NCBI RefSeq assembly: GCF_004123835.1
Contig: NZ_MZMU01000028.1
Location: forward strand, 1-64,000
Origin: Rhizobium leguminosarum
GTDB taxonomy: Bacteria > Pseudomonadota > Alphaproteobacteria > Rhizobiales > Rhizobiaceae
Length of the DNA: 64,000 nt
Reading direction: 5' to 3'
Shown here: positions 15,436 to 25,228 of the stretch, one piece after another
Numbering within the stretch: the first letter of the stretch is position 1
Layout of the letters: every line of letters starts with the position of its first letter
Notes under the pieces: generated by a model
Databases searched by the model: none
What the model was told of the DNA's origin: nothing
Seen by the model: the letters and a program-made list of their open reading frames with translations, nothing else
Position numbers and translations under genes: made by a program

Positions 15436-16464
15436 TTGCGCAAATTTCTAAGTACGACCGCATTGGCGGTCCTTGCATCGACGCTTTTCGCCGGCGTGGC
15501 CAGCGCGAACACGGAAAATCCGTTCCGCTGCAAGCCGGGTGAAAAATACGTCATGAACGTCATGGTATCGGGCGTGGAATATTGGTTCCCGGTCTATGAA
15601 ATGTTCAAGCAGGCCGGTCAGCAGCTCGGTTGCGAGACTGCCTATACCGGCACGCCGGAATATGACGTCAACAAACAGATCGCCACTTTCGACCAGGCGC
15701 TGGCCCAGAACCCGGCCGGTATTCTCGTTCATCCGATGAACTCGGATCCGTTCATCGAGCCGATCAACCGGGCGATCGACCAGGGCACGGCGGTTGTGAC
15801 CTTCGCAGCCGATGCGCCGCTCTCCAAGCGCATCTCGTTCGTCACGTCGGACAATACCCGCGAAGGCACCTATGCGGCCGACGCGATTGCCGAAAAGATG
15901 GGTGGCAAGGGTGAATATGCCGTTCTCGAAAATCCGGGCCAGGACAACCACGACAAGCGTATCGCCGCCTTCATCGCCCGTATGGAGGAAAAATATCCTG
16001 ATATGAAGCTGGTCGGCCGCGCTGCTTCCAACCAGGACCCGAACAAGGCCTATCAGGGTCTGATGAGCTTGGTGCAGGCACATCCGAACATTGGCGCCGT
16101 CTTCATGCCGGAAGCGAATTCGGCCATCGGCGCTTCGCAGGCCAACAAGGAAAGCGGCGGCAAGATCCTCGTGATGTGCGCCGACGTCAACGCCAACATT
16201 CTCGACATGATCAAGGCGGGCGAAGTGTTCGGCTCGATCAACCCGAACCAGGGCATGCAGGGTTACATGGGCTTCATGCTCCTGTGGCTTGCCAAGCATC
16301 CGGAACTCATCGACCCGATGAACGACGCCAAGCGCGTCGGCTTCAATCCGATGAGCATTCCGTTCGTCGACAACGGCCTGTCGATCGTCACGGCTGCCAA
16401 TGCCGACGACTTCTACTGGGACAAGTACCTGAAGCGGCGGGGCACCAAAGGCATCGAGGAGTAG
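15436..16464 (+). CDS. Sugar ABC transporter periplasmic binding protein (RbsB class)
   Basis: A 342-aa periplasmic binding protein of the type 1 fold (ribose, rhizopine and erythritol group). TTG at 15436 is chosen as start because GAGGAGG lies 5 nt upstream and the product then begins with a normal Sec leader, RKFLSTTALAVLASTLFAG, cleaved near ASA. The ATG at 15292 would add 48 non-leader residues. Family segments include GTPEYDVNKQIATFDQAL, ILVHPMNSDPF and GAVFMPEANSAIGASQA. It starts the operon with an ATPase, a permease, a SorC regulator and polyol enzymes. The ligand is probably a polyol or pentose-like sugar. Confidence 0.88.
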   Translation: MRKFLSTTALAVLASTLFAGVASANTENPFRCKPGEKYVMNVMVSGVEYWFPVYEMFKQAGQQLGCETAYTGTPEYDVNKQIATFDQALAQNPAGILVHPMNSDPFIEPINRAIDQGTAVVTFAADAPLSKRISFVTSDNTREGTYAADAIAEKMGGKGEYAVLENPGQDNHDKRIAAFIARMEEKYPDMKLVGRAASNQDPNKAYQGLMSLVQAHPNIGAVFMPEANSAIGASQANKESGGKILVMCADVNANILDMIKAGEVFGSINPNQGMQGYMGFMLLWLAKHPELIDPMNDAKRVGFNPMSIPFVDNGLSIVTAANADDFYWDKYLKRRGTKGIEE

Positions 16465-16474
16465 ACTTTTGTGC

Positions 16475-16507
16475 CGGCTGTCCGGGGCGTGCTGCTTCGG
16501 ACAGCCG
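16475..16507 (+). promoter_or_regulatory. Strong hairpin after the binding-protein gene
   Basis: A perfect 10-bp stem (CGGCTGTCCG/CGGACAGCCG) with a 13-nt loop begins 10 nt after the binding-protein stop and ends before the ATPase ribosome-binding site. It resembles the hairpins at 8757 and 45558 in position and probably sets a high binding-protein to ATPase ratio. Confidence 0.6.
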
Positions 16508-16529
16508 CCGCGAGCGTGAGGAGGGGACG

Positions 16530-18071
16530 ATGATGGTGTCGGTGCCGGTTCTGGAAATCCGCAATGTCAGCAAGCACTTCGGTGCGGTGAAGGCGTTGAC
16601 GGAGGTGAGCTTCAGCCTGGAGAAGGGCGAGGTTCATGCGCTTTGCGGCGAAAACGGCGCGGGCAAGTCGACGCTGATGAACATCATTGCCGGCGTGCTG
16701 CAGCCGACCGAGGGAGACGTTCTCGTCGATGGCGCGCCGGTAAAGGTAACGTCGCCGGCCGTGGCGCAATCGCTCGGGCTGGGGCTCGTGCATCAGGAAA
16801 TCGCGCTCTGCCCCGATGCGACGGTGGCCGAGAACATGTTCATGGCCGCGACCAACCGCCGCCGCTCACCTTTCATGAACTATGGCCGGCTGGAGCGGGA
16901 TGCGCAGCTCGTGATGAACCGTCTGGCGCCGATCGACGTGCGCCGCAAAGTTGGCGACTTGTCGATATCAAGCCAGCAGCTTGTCGAGATCGCCAAGGCG
17001 CTGACGCTCGATTGTCGGGTGCTGATCTTCGACGAACCGACGGCGGCATTGACGGAATCGGAGACGCAGGTCCTGTTCGGAATCATCCGCGACCTCAAGG
17101 CGCAGGGTATTTCGATCATCTATATCAGCCACCGCATGGCCGAAATCTTCAGCCTGTGCGATCGGGTCACCGTGTTTCGCGATGGCCGCTATGTCTCGAC
17201 GGAGAACGTGGCGGACTTGACGCCGGATGATGTGGTGCGCCGCATGGTCGGGCGCGAGATCACCCAGCTCTATCCGGAGAAGCAGGCGCTGGCGGAGCGG
17301 ACCGATGAGATCATACTGAGCGTCCGCGATCTCGGCGACGGCAGCCGCTTCACGGATGTGAGCTTCGAACTGCGCAAGGGTGAAATTCTCGGCGTCGGCG
17401 GGCTGATCGGCTCGGGCCGCACCGAGATCGCCGAAGGCATTTGCGGATTGCGGCCGGTAATCGCCGGCGCGGTGCAACTGCATGGAGAGCGGCTGCGGGC
17501 GCGTTCCTATGCGCAGGCCGCGAAGGCGGGCGTCGTCTATCTGTCGGAAGATCGGAAAGGCTCCGGCATTTTCCTAGATCTTTCCATCGCCCAGAACATT
17601 GCCGTTCTCGATTTGAAATCGCTGACCGGACCACTGGGACTGTTGAATTCCAAGGCCGAGGCGGATCGTGCCCACAACCTGGTCCGGCGGCTCGGCGTGC
17701 GGATGGGTGGCATCGACATGCCGGTCTCGTCGCTGTCGGGTGGAAACCAGCAGAAGGTGGCGATTGCCAAGCAGCTGGCGGTCAATCCCAAGGTCATCCT
17801 CATGGACGAGCCGACCCGCGGCATCGATGTCGGCGCCAAATCGGAAATCCACCGGCTGCTGCGCGATCTCGCGCGCTCCGGCATCGGCATCATCGTCATC
17901 TCGTCGGAACTGCCGGAGCTTCTCGGCCTGTGCGACCGGGTGCTGGTCATCCACGAGGGCACCGTTGCCGGCGAGGTCGAGGGCGAGACGATGACGGAAG
18001 AAGCGATCATGCGGCTCGCCTCAGGTATCGGCGGCCACAACAATTCGAAGGCATCAGAGCATGCCGCTTAA
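16530..18071 (+). CDS. Sugar ABC transporter ATP-binding protein (RbsA-like, tandem domains)
   Basis: A 513-aa protein with two ABC domains. The first has an intact Walker A (GENGAGKST), an unusual signature region (DLSISSQQLVEIAKAL) and Walker B LIFDEPTAAL. The second has the degenerate Walker A GLIGSGRTE typical of RbsA-type proteins, an intact signature LSGGNQQKVAIAKQLA and Walker B ILMDEPTRGIDV. The ATG at 16530 follows GGAGGGGAC. It overlaps the permease start at 18061 by 11 bp. It drives uptake through that permease. Confidence 0.92.
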   Translation: MMVSVPVLEIRNVSKHFGAVKALTEVSFSLEKGEVHALCGENGAGKSTLMNIIAGVLQPTEGDVLVDGAPVKVTSPAVAQSLGLGLVHQEIALCPDATVAENMFMAATNRRRSPFMNYGRLERDAQLVMNRLAPIDVRRKVGDLSISSQQLVEIAKALTLDCRVLIFDEPTAALTESETQVLFGIIRDLKAQGISIIYISHRMAEIFSLCDRVTVFRDGRYVSTENVADLTPDDVVRRMVGREITQLYPEKQALAERTDEIILSVRDLGDGSRFTDVSFELRKGEILGVGGLIGSGRTEIAEGICGLRPVIAGAVQLHGERLRARSYAQAAKAGVVYLSEDRKGSGIFLDLSIAQNIAVLDLKSLTGPLGLLNSKAEADRAHNLVRRLGVRMGGIDMPVSSLSGGNQQKVAIAKQLAVNPKVILMDEPTRGIDVGAKSEIHRLLRDLARSGIGIIVISSELPELLGLCDRVLVIHEGTVAGEVEGETMTEEAIMRLASGIGGHNNSKASEHAA

Positions 18072-19092
18072 GGAAAAAGCAGGGGCAGGAGACAGGGTCA
18101 TGGCGGACGCTACATTGGCAACGGCACATCAGGCACACGCGCCCGGCTGGAAACGGCTGGGGACGATGCGCGAGGCGGGATTGATCGCGATCATCCTGGC
18201 GCTCTGCATCGTCATGAGCTTTGCCTCGCCGCATTTTCTGACGCTCGGCAACTTCCGGGCGATGCTGATGTCGTTCTCGGTGGAAGGGATCGTCGTCGTC
18301 GGCATGACCATCCTGTTGATCGTCGGCGGCATCGACCTGTCGGTCGGCTCGGTCGTCTGCTTCTCGATGGTGCTGTCGGGCTCGCTGTTCCTGATGGGGC
18401 TCGATCCATGGAGCGCTTCCCTGATCGGGATCATTGCCAGCGGCCTGATCGGCTGTGTCATGGGCTTCTTCGTCACGGTCGTCGGTCTCAACCACTTCAT
18501 CACCTCGCTTGCGGCGATGGTCATCGTGCGCGGTATCTGCCTGATCATCACCAAGGGCACGCCGCTGTCGCTGTTCACCTTGCCGCCCTCGTTCAAGGCG
18601 GTCGGGCAGGGCACATTTTACGGCGTCCCCTATGTGATCCTGATTTTTGTCGCGGTCGTCGTGCTGTTCGATTTCCTGCTGCGCCGGGCAACCGCCTTCC
18701 GCAAGGTGTTCTACACCGGCAGCAACGAGAAGGCGGCGCTCTATTCCGGCATCAAGACCAACCAGGTGAAGTTCTGGGTGACGGTGCTCTGCGCCACGTT
18801 GTCGGGTGTTGCCGGGGTGATCTACATGTCCCGCTTCGGTGCCGCGACCCCGACCTTTGGCGTCGGCATGGAGCTCAACATCATCGCCGCCGCGGTGATC
18901 GGCGGTGCGTCGCTGAATGGCGGTTCCGGCACGATCCTTGGGGCAATTCTCGGCATTGCCCTTCTGTCGGTCGTAACAAGCTCGTTGATCTTGCTCGACG
19001 TGTCTGTCTATTGGCAAGACATGATCAAAGGCTGCATTCTGCTTGCTGCCGTCTCGATCGACCATTTCCTGCACAAGCGGAAGGCTGCCTGA
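18061..19092 (+). CDS. Sugar ABC transporter permease (RbsC-like)
   Basis: A 343-aa permease with eight to ten hydrophobic segments and RbsC family features: GIDLSVGSVVCFS, FITSLAAMVIVRGI, FYTGSNEKAALYSGI and AAAVIGGASLNGGSGTILG. The first ATG at 18061 overlaps the ATPase gene; an in-frame ATG at 18100 is an alternative start. The next gene begins 1 bp after its stop, so transport, regulator and enzymes form one transcription unit. Confidence 0.92.
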   Translation: MPLKEKAGAGDRVMADATLATAHQAHAPGWKRLGTMREAGLIAIILALCIVMSFASPHFLTLGNFRAMLMSFSVEGIVVVGMTILLIVGGIDLSVGSVVCFSMVLSGSLFLMGLDPWSASLIGIIASGLIGCVMGFFVTVVGLNHFITSLAAMVIVRGICLIITKGTPLSLFTLPPSFKAVGQGTFYGVPYVILIFVAVVVLFDFLLRRATAFRKVFYTGSNEKAALYSGIKTNQVKFWVTVLCATLSGVAGVIYMSRFGAATPTFGVGMELNIIAAAVIGGASLNGGSGTILGAILGIALLSVVTSSLILLDVSVYWQDMIKGCILLAAVSIDHFLHKRKAA

Positions 19093-19093
19093 T

Positions 19094-20098
19094 ATGCCGA
19101 TAGCCAAACTCAAACCCGCAAATGCGCCGCGCGAGGAAATTGTCATCGCCCGGCAGATGCACCAGGCTCTGGTCCTGCATTTCCTCGAGGGACTGACACA
19201 GGCGCAGATTGCCGATCAGCTCGGCATCTCGCACGCTACCGTCAACCGCTTGATCAAGCGCGGCCGCCAGCTCGGCCTGGTCGAGATCAAGATCAAGTCG
19301 CCGGTCGAGCCGCTGGTCGATATGGAAGAACAGCTACGCGCGCTTGGCGGCATCGGCCGTGCCGTGGTGGTGCCGACAGTGTCCGACAATCCGCAGACGG
19401 CGCTTCAAGCCGTCGGCGAAGCGGCAGCAAGGTTGCTGCTGGAAGAGATCACCGACGGCGATACGATCTGCATCACCGGCGGCAAAGGGGTGAGCGCCGT
19501 CGTTGCCGGTCTGCAGCCACCGCGTCGGTTCAATGTCGAGGTCATTCCCGCAACCGGCTGCGTGCAGGGTAAACACTATACCGACGTCAATCATGTCTCG
19601 ACCTTGATGGCCGACCGGCTTGGAGGACGTTCCTACCAGATCCACGCGCCCCTCTTTGCCGACGATGCCGAGCAGCGGGCGATGCTGATCAACATGCGTT
19701 CCGTCGCAGACGTTTTCAAACGGGCGCGCGAGGCGAAGGTGGCGGTGGTCGGCATCGGCTCGATCCTGTCGGACGATTCGAGCTACTACGACCTGCATCC
19801 GTCCTCAAGCACCGACCGCGCTGCGATCGAGCGCTCCGGGGCCTCCTGCGAACTGCTGGCGCATCTGCTCGATGATCATGGCCAGGTCTGCGACTACAGC
19901 CTCAACCGTTCGCTGGTGTCGCTGACGCTGCCGGAATTCGCCTCGATCCCCACCAAGATCGGTGTGGCGAGTGGGCCGAACAAGGCAGGCCCGATCCTCA
20001 GCGTTCTGCGCGGCAATCATCTGGATACGCTGGTGACCGATGAAGCGACGGGTGCGCGGGTGCTGGCACTGGCGAATGGCGAAGGAAAATGGGCATGA
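19094..20098 (+). CDS. SorC/DeoR-type sugar-binding transcriptional regulator
   Basis: A 334-aa regulator with an N-terminal helix-turn-helix (about residues 20-60, LEGLTQAQIADQLGISHATVNRLIKRG) and a C-terminal SorC sugar-phosphate-binding domain with the NagB-like segments DTICITGGKGVSAV and VAVVGIGSILSDDSSYY. EryD of rhizobial erythritol operons is of the same family. It is encoded inside the operon and is the best candidate to bind the palindrome at 15273-15288. Its effector is probably a phosphorylated intermediate of the pathway. Confidence 0.88.
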   Translation: MPIAKLKPANAPREEIVIARQMHQALVLHFLEGLTQAQIADQLGISHATVNRLIKRGRQLGLVEIKIKSPVEPLVDMEEQLRALGGIGRAVVVPTVSDNPQTALQAVGEAAARLLLEEITDGDTICITGGKGVSAVVAGLQPPRRFNVEVIPATGCVQGKHYTDVNHVSTLMADRLGGRSYQIHAPLFADDAEQRAMLINMRSVADVFKRAREAKVAVVGIGSILSDDSSYYDLHPSSSTDRAAIERSGASCELLAHLLDDHGQVCDYSLNRSLVSLTLPEFASIPTKIGVASGPNKAGPILSVLRGNHLDTLVTDEATGARVLALANGEGKWA

Positions 20099-21090
20099 GC
20101 GGACAGCAATTGACACGTGAGATCGGCAAATCGGGCGTTTCCGCCTCGGCAGTGGGACTCGGCACCTGGGCGATCGGCGGTTGGATGTGGGGCGGGACCG
20201 ACGAGGCCGAATCCATCGCCGCAATCCAGGCATCGCTCGATGCCGGCGTGACGCTGATCGACACGGCGCCGGCCTATGGGCTTGGACGTTCCGAGGAGAT
20301 CGTCGGCAAGGCGTTGGTTGGGCGCCGCGACAAGGCTGTCATCGCCACCAAATGCGGCCTTGTCTGGCATACGCAGAAGGGCCGTCATTTCTTCGACCAG
20401 GACGGCAAGCCAGTCCACCGTTATCTCGGCCGTGATGCGATCCTGCATGAGGTCGAGGAAAGTCTGAGGCGGCTCGGAACCGACTATATCGACCTCTATA
20501 TCACCCATTGGCAGGATCCGACGACCTCGGTCGAGGAAACGATGCGGGCGCTGGAAGACCTGCGCATATCGGGCAAGATCCGGGCGATCGGCGCAAGCAA
20601 TGTCAGCCCCGACGACCTCAATGCCTATATCGCTGCCGGTGGTCTCGATGCGATCCAGGAGCGGTTCAGCATGATCGACCGGGAGATCGAGGCGGAGCTT
20701 CTGCCGCTGAGCAAGGCCAACAGCATTGCGACGCTGAGCTACTCGTCGCTGGCGTTGGGGTTGCTGTCCGGCACCATCGGTCCTGACCGGGTGTTTTCCG
20801 GCGACGATCAGCGCAAGGGCAATCCGCGCTTTTCAGTCGGCAACCGCCAGAAGGCGACGGCGCTGGCCGACGCCATCCAACCGATCGCCGAAAAACACGG
20901 CGCCAGCATCGCCCAGATCGTGATTGCCTGGACGCTGGCGCAGCCGGGCGTCACCTTTGCACTTTGCGGGGCGCGCAATCCGGCACAGGCGCTCGACAAT
21001 GCACGGGCCGGGACCGTCCGGCTGGATGCGGCCGATCTTGCCGCCATCGATACAGCCATAGCGGCGAAACTGACTGACATGGACAGGTAG
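20095..21090 (+). CDS. Aldo/keto reductase
   Basis: A 331-aa AKR-family TIM barrel with the complete catalytic tetrad: Asp56, Tyr61, Lys86 and His138 (numbered from the ATG at 20095). That ATG overlaps the regulator stop by 4 bp; the ATG at 20089 would start two codons earlier. It would interconvert an aldehyde or ketose and an alcohol with NAD(P)H. In the operon it could reduce the aldehyde set free by the aldolase or oxidise the imported polyol. The substrate is not readable from motifs. Confidence 0.88.
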   Translation: MSGQQLTREIGKSGVSASAVGLGTWAIGGWMWGGTDEAESIAAIQASLDAGVTLIDTAPAYGLGRSEEIVGKALVGRRDKAVIATKCGLVWHTQKGRHFFDQDGKPVHRYLGRDAILHEVEESLRRLGTDYIDLYITHWQDPTTSVEETMRALEDLRISGKIRAIGASNVSPDDLNAYIAAGGLDAIQERFSMIDREIEAELLPLSKANSIATLSYSSLALGLLSGTIGPDRVFSGDDQRKGNPRFSVGNRQKATALADAIQPIAEKHGASIAQIVIAWTLAQPGVTFALCGARNPAQALDNARAGTVRLDAADLAAIDTAIAAKLTDMDR

Positions 21091-21102
21091 CGGATCGCCA
21101 TC

Positions 21103-22851
21103 ATGAAACGGCAAGAGATATTGGACGGGCTCCGCCAGAGCCCGAAGGTGGACGTGTGCGTTATTGGCGGCGGCATCAACGGCATCAGCGTCTTTCGGGA
21201 GCTGGCGCTGCAGGGGCTGAATGTGCTGCTCGTCGAGAAACACGACTATTGCTCCGGTGCCAGTTCGGCGCTGTCGCGCATGGTGCATGGCGGGCTTCGC
21301 TATCTTGAAAACGGCGAATTCAAGCTGGTGCAGGAATCGCTGGTCGAGCGGGACCGGCTCCTGCGCAACGCACCGCATTACGTCGCGCCGCTGCCGACAA
21401 CGGTGCCGGTGTTCGATATATTTTCCGGCCTCGGCAATGGCATCGTCCGCTTCCTGGGCCTCAGCCGCCGCCCGAGCCGGCGTGGCGCCGTCGCCATCAA
21501 GGCGGGCCTGAGCATCTATGATTTCCTGACCCGCAAGCGGGCGCTGATGCCGCGCCACCAGTTTCGCGGCCGGCGCACGACGCTTGCCAAGTGGCCGGCG
21601 CTTAATCCCGACATCAAGAGTTCCGCCACCTATTTCGACGCCTGGGTCAGCCATCCGGAGCGGCTGGGCATCGAGCTTCTGCAGGATGGTCTTTCAGCAA
21701 AATTCGGGGCGATGGCGCTGAACTATGCGGAACTGCGGCGGGCAGAGGATGGCCAATATCGGATCGAGGACCAGATCGACGGCGCGACCTTTGCCGTCGA
21801 CCCGGCGCTGATCATCAACGCCACCGGCGGCTGGATCGACATCGCCAATCAGACCCTGTTTTCGCCAGAAGCGCGGCCGGCACCGTTGATGGGCGGCACC
21901 AAGGGCTCGCATCTGATCGTCGACAATGCGGACCTGCGCGACGCGCTCGCGGATCACATGCTCTACTATGAGAACGAGGACGGGCGGATCTGCATCCTGT
22001 TTCCCTATCTCGGCAAGGTTCTCGTCGGTTCCACCGATATCCGCGTCGATGATCCGGAAACGGTGCGCTGCGAGGCGGACGAGCGGGATTATATCTTGCA
22101 ATCGCTCGCCTTCGTGCTGCCTGATATCGTCATCCGGCCTGAACAGATCGTTTTCCAGTTTTCCGGCGTGCGGCCGCTGCCGGCCAGCACCGACAGTTTT
22201 ACCGGCCGCATTCCGCGCGATCATTTCTGCACGGTGGTAGAGCCGAAGGATGGTGGCCCACCGGTCCTGTGCATGATCGGCGGCAAATGGACGACATTCC
22301 GGTCCTTCGGGGAACTGGCGGCCGACATGGCTCTGGAAAGGCTGGGCTGGCGCCGCCGCGTTCAGACAACCGATCGGCCGATCGGCGGTGGTCGGGCATT
22401 TCCCGCCAGCACGCCCGTCTGGCTTGCGCAGGTGGCGGCAAGCAAAGGCCTTTCCGGCCGGCGCATGGCTGAGCTGTTTGCCCGATACGGCACGGATGCC
22501 GAGGCGGTTGCCGGTTTCATCGCGGCAGGCCCCGATGCGGTGCTGCCGCACACCGGCTACTCGATGCGCGAATTGCAGTTCCTGATCCGCTGTGAAGCGG
22601 TGGAACATCTCGACGACCTGATTTTGCGGCGCACGACGCTGGCGGTTTCGGGCGAGCTTTCTCTCGACATGGTGGATGCCGTACTCGACCTGCTGGCGCA
22701 GGAAAAGCGCTGGACGCCCGCGCATCGCGCCCGTGAGCGCGAGCGTTTTGTCACCCTTCTCACTGAACGCCACGGCGTCGACGAAGGCATGCTTTCCGCA
22801 AGGAACGAACCAAGGAGCACAGAATGCGACACAACAGCAAAGTCCGGATGA
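21103..22851 (+). CDS. FAD-dependent glycerol-3-phosphate dehydrogenase-like protein
   Basis: A 582-aa GlpD-type flavoprotein. The N-terminal FAD site is CVIGGGINGISVFRELALQG, followed by the family box SSALSRMVHGGLRYLENGEF and a C-terminal GlpD-like domain after about residue 390. EryB of erythritol catabolism belongs to the same superfamily and oxidises a phosphorylated polyol. Next to an FGGY kinase and an aldolase the likely role is oxidation of a polyol phosphate to a ketose phosphate, with electrons passed to quinone. Its end overlaps the aldolase gene by 28 bp. Plain glycerol-3-phosphate use is an alternative. Confidence 0.85.
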   Translation: MKRQEILDGLRQSPKVDVCVIGGGINGISVFRELALQGLNVLLVEKHDYCSGASSALSRMVHGGLRYLENGEFKLVQESLVERDRLLRNAPHYVAPLPTTVPVFDIFSGLGNGIVRFLGLSRRPSRRGAVAIKAGLSIYDFLTRKRALMPRHQFRGRRTTLAKWPALNPDIKSSATYFDAWVSHPERLGIELLQDGLSAKFGAMALNYAELRRAEDGQYRIEDQIDGATFAVDPALIINATGGWIDIANQTLFSPEARPAPLMGGTKGSHLIVDNADLRDALADHMLYYENEDGRICILFPYLGKVLVGSTDIRVDDPETVRCEADERDYILQSLAFVLPDIVIRPEQIVFQFSGVRPLPASTDSFTGRIPRDHFCTVVEPKDGGPPVLCMIGGKWTTFRSFGELAADMALERLGWRRRVQTTDRPIGGGRAFPASTPVWLAQVAASKGLSGRRMAELFARYGTDAEAVAGFIAAGPDAVLPHTGYSMRELQFLIRCEAVEHLDDLILRRTTLAVSGELSLDMVDAVLDLLAQEKRWTPAHRARERERFVTLLTERHGVDEGMLSARNEPRSTECDTTAKSG

Positions 22852-23666
22852 ACCGGCTGTTCGGCGGCGACCGCTGCCTCGACGTGGCGATCGATCACGG
22901 CGTCTGCAACGAACCGTCTTTCCTCAACGGGCTGGAGGACATTCAGGCCGTCGTCAAGGCCCTGGTTTCTGCCGGGCCGGATGCGATCCAGATGAATTAC
23001 GGCCAGGCCGACCTGCTGCAGGACGTGCCCGGCAAGGACAAGCCGGCGCTGGTCATGCGCATTGACATGGGCAATCCCTATAACCGGATCCGCCACCGCG
23101 ACATGTGGGCGGTGCTGCAGAACGAGGGCGAGCCGTTGATTGGCGCGATCGAAATGGATGCGGCCTGCGTCGTCGTCAACCTGTTCATGCTGCCGGACGA
23201 GCCGGACCTGTTCCGCCAGTGCGTGCAGAACATTTCCCGCGTCCGGGCCGATTGCGACAAGTATGGCATGCCGCTGATGATCGAGCCGCTGGTGATGCAA
23301 CCGGTGACGGAAAAGGGTGGCTACATGGTCGACGGCGATGCAGATAAGATCGTTACGCTGACGCGGCTCGCCCGTGAGATGGGTGCGGATATCGTCAAGG
23401 CGGATCCGACCACCAATGCCGAGGATTTCCACAGAGTGGTGGAAGCAGCCCGTTGCCCGGTTCTCGTCCGCGGCGGCGGCAAGGAAGATCTTCGCGCCGT
23501 CTTCGACAAATCCGCAGCATTGATGCGGCAGGGCGCAATGGGCATGGTCTATGGGCGCAACATCTATCAGCACGCCAATCCGAGTGCCGTGGTGCGCGGG
23601 CTGATGGCGATCGTGCACGAGGATGCGAGCGGCGAACAGGCCTTTGCGCTCTATCAGCAGGGTTGA
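22824..23666 (+). CDS. Class I aldolase (DhnA/LsrF-like)
   Basis: A 280-aa TIM-barrel aldolase of the DeoC/LacD/LsrF superfamily. The Schiff-base lysine is probably K192 in GADIVKADPTTN. The N-terminal segment CLDVAIDHGVCNEPSF and the phosphate-binding end GGGKEDLRAVFD / GMVYGRNIYQH fit the class I archaeal-type fructose-bisphosphate aldolase and LsrF group. In this operon it should cleave (or, LsrF-like, thiolytically split) the ketose phosphate made by the kinase and the GlpD-like enzyme. It overlaps the upstream gene. Confidence 0.82.
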   Translation: MRHNSKVRMNRLFGGDRCLDVAIDHGVCNEPSFLNGLEDIQAVVKALVSAGPDAIQMNYGQADLLQDVPGKDKPALVMRIDMGNPYNRIRHRDMWAVLQNEGEPLIGAIEMDAACVVVNLFMLPDEPDLFRQCVQNISRVRADCDKYGMPLMIEPLVMQPVTEKGGYMVDGDADKIVTLTRLAREMGADIVKADPTTNAEDFHRVVEAARCPVLVRGGGKEDLRAVFDKSAALMRQGAMGMVYGRNIYQHANPSAVVRGLMAIVHEDASGEQAFALYQQG

Positions 23667-23698
23667 GCAGCAATCTCGAACCTTGGGAGGGGTTACGC

Positions 23699-25228
23699 AT
23701 GGGAGACTATCTTTTGGGGCTCGACGCCGGAAACACCGTCATCAAGGCGGTGATTTTCGACCGGGCAGGTAACGAGATCGCGGCTGCGTCGGAAGAGGGA
23801 CACAGCCGCATGCCGAGCCCGGGGCATGTCGAGCGAGGGCTGGACGAATTATGGGCGAATGCACGGCAGGTCATCCGCGCCTGCATCGAAAAGGCAAGGA
23901 TTCAGCCGGAGGAAATCGCCGCGATCGGTTGCGCCGGGCATGGCAACGGTCTCTATGCGCTTGATCGGGACGGCGCTCCGCTCATCGGAATCCAGTCGCT
24001 CGACACCCGGGCGGCCGGGCTGGTCGATGAATGGCGAGAGGCCGGCGTTGGTGACCGGACCTATCCGATTGCCCGCCAGCGTCCGTGGCCATCCCAGACG
24101 CCGACATTGCTTGCCTGGCTGAAGCGTCACCGGCCTGAACTGTTCAACCGCATCGGTACGGTGTTCTTCTCCAAGGATTTCGTCGTCAACCGCCTGACCG
24201 GCCGCCGCGTCAGCGAAGTATCCGACATGTCGGGGGCCGGTCTGCTCGATCTTGCCGCGCGCCGCTACGACAAGGCACTGATGGAGGCCTATGGACTGGG
24301 CGATTGCTTGGATCTGTTGCCGCCGCTCATCGAAAGCGCCGACATTGCCGGTACGGTGACCGAAGAGGTGGCGACGCAAACCGGGCTCGCCGCCGGTACG
24401 CCTGTGGTTGGCGGACTGTTCGACGTCGTCGCCTCGGCGCTCGGCTCCGGCGTTTCGCGCACCGGCAGTGCCTCGATCATTGCCGGCACCTGGAGCATCA
24501 ACCAGGTCGTTATAGACGGTCCCGATCTCGATGGGCCGGTCTTCATGTCCTCGACTTTCGATCGCAGCCGCTACATGGCGATGGAAAACAGCGCCACCTC
24601 GGCGGCCAATCTCGAATGGCTGGTGCGGGAGTTCTTCGAAGGCGAGCATGCGGAAGGCGTTTCGCCCTTCGATGCCTGCTGTGCGCTGGCCGGGGCAATC
24701 GAGCCCGCGGCAGACGATCCGCTCTACCATCCCTATCTCTATGGCGCCCAGCAGGACGGGCATGCACGCGCCGGCTTCTACGGCATTGCCGGTTGGCACA
24801 CAAAGGGGCATCTGGTTCGCGCGCTTCTCGAAGGTGTCGCCTTCGGTCATCGCCAGCACATCGAGACGATCCGAAAGGCAGGCGCGGTCTTCAACGAAGC
24901 CGTGCTGTCCGGTGGCGGCTCGCGCAGTCTGATCTGGCCGCAGATCTTTGCCGACGTGCTCGGCGTTCCGATCAGCGTTGCCCTCTCGCGCGAAACCGGT
25001 GCACTGGGGGCGGCGATTGCGGCCGGAACCGGCGTCGGCGTCTTTACGGACTTCGGCGCTGGCGCTGCGGCCATGGTTCGGACAGAGCGGCATTATCGCC
25101 CGGATGTCTCGCTTGAGGCGCATTACGCGCGGCGCTACGCTCTCTATCAGGATATCGCCGAAGCGATGGCACCGCTCTGGCGGCGTCTGACGGCGGTCCC
25201 GCCGACGGCAGCGGGGGCGGCGGCGTGA
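23699..25228 (+). CDS. FGGY-family carbohydrate kinase
   Basis: A 509-aa sugar or polyol kinase with the N-terminal phosphate loop LGLDAGNTVIKAVIFD, a mid-domain VSDMSGAGLLDL and the C-terminal ATP-site elements IAGTWSINQVV and LSGGGSRSLIWPQIFADVLG. EryA (erythritol kinase) and xylulose kinases belong here. The start at 23699 is preceded by GGGAGGGG. It presumably phosphorylates the imported compound or its keto derivative, feeding the GlpD-like enzyme and aldolase. Its stop overlaps the GTG start of the GMC gene. Substrate identity is open. Confidence 0.88.
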   Translation: MGDYLLGLDAGNTVIKAVIFDRAGNEIAAASEEGHSRMPSPGHVERGLDELWANARQVIRACIEKARIQPEEIAAIGCAGHGNGLYALDRDGAPLIGIQSLDTRAAGLVDEWREAGVGDRTYPIARQRPWPSQTPTLLAWLKRHRPELFNRIGTVFFSKDFVVNRLTGRRVSEVSDMSGAGLLDLAARRYDKALMEAYGLGDCLDLLPPLIESADIAGTVTEEVATQTGLAAGTPVVGGLFDVVASALGSGVSRTGSASIIAGTWSINQVVIDGPDLDGPVFMSSTFDRSRYMAMENSATSAANLEWLVREFFEGEHAEGVSPFDACCALAGAIEPAADDPLYHPYLYGAQQDGHARAGFYGIAGWHTKGHLVRALLEGVAFGHRQHIETIRKAGAVFNEAVLSGGGSRSLIWPQIFADVLGVPISVALSRETGALGAAIAAGTGVGVFTDFGAGAAAMVRTERHYRPDVSLEAHYARRYALYQDIAEAMAPLWRRLTAVPPTAAGAAA

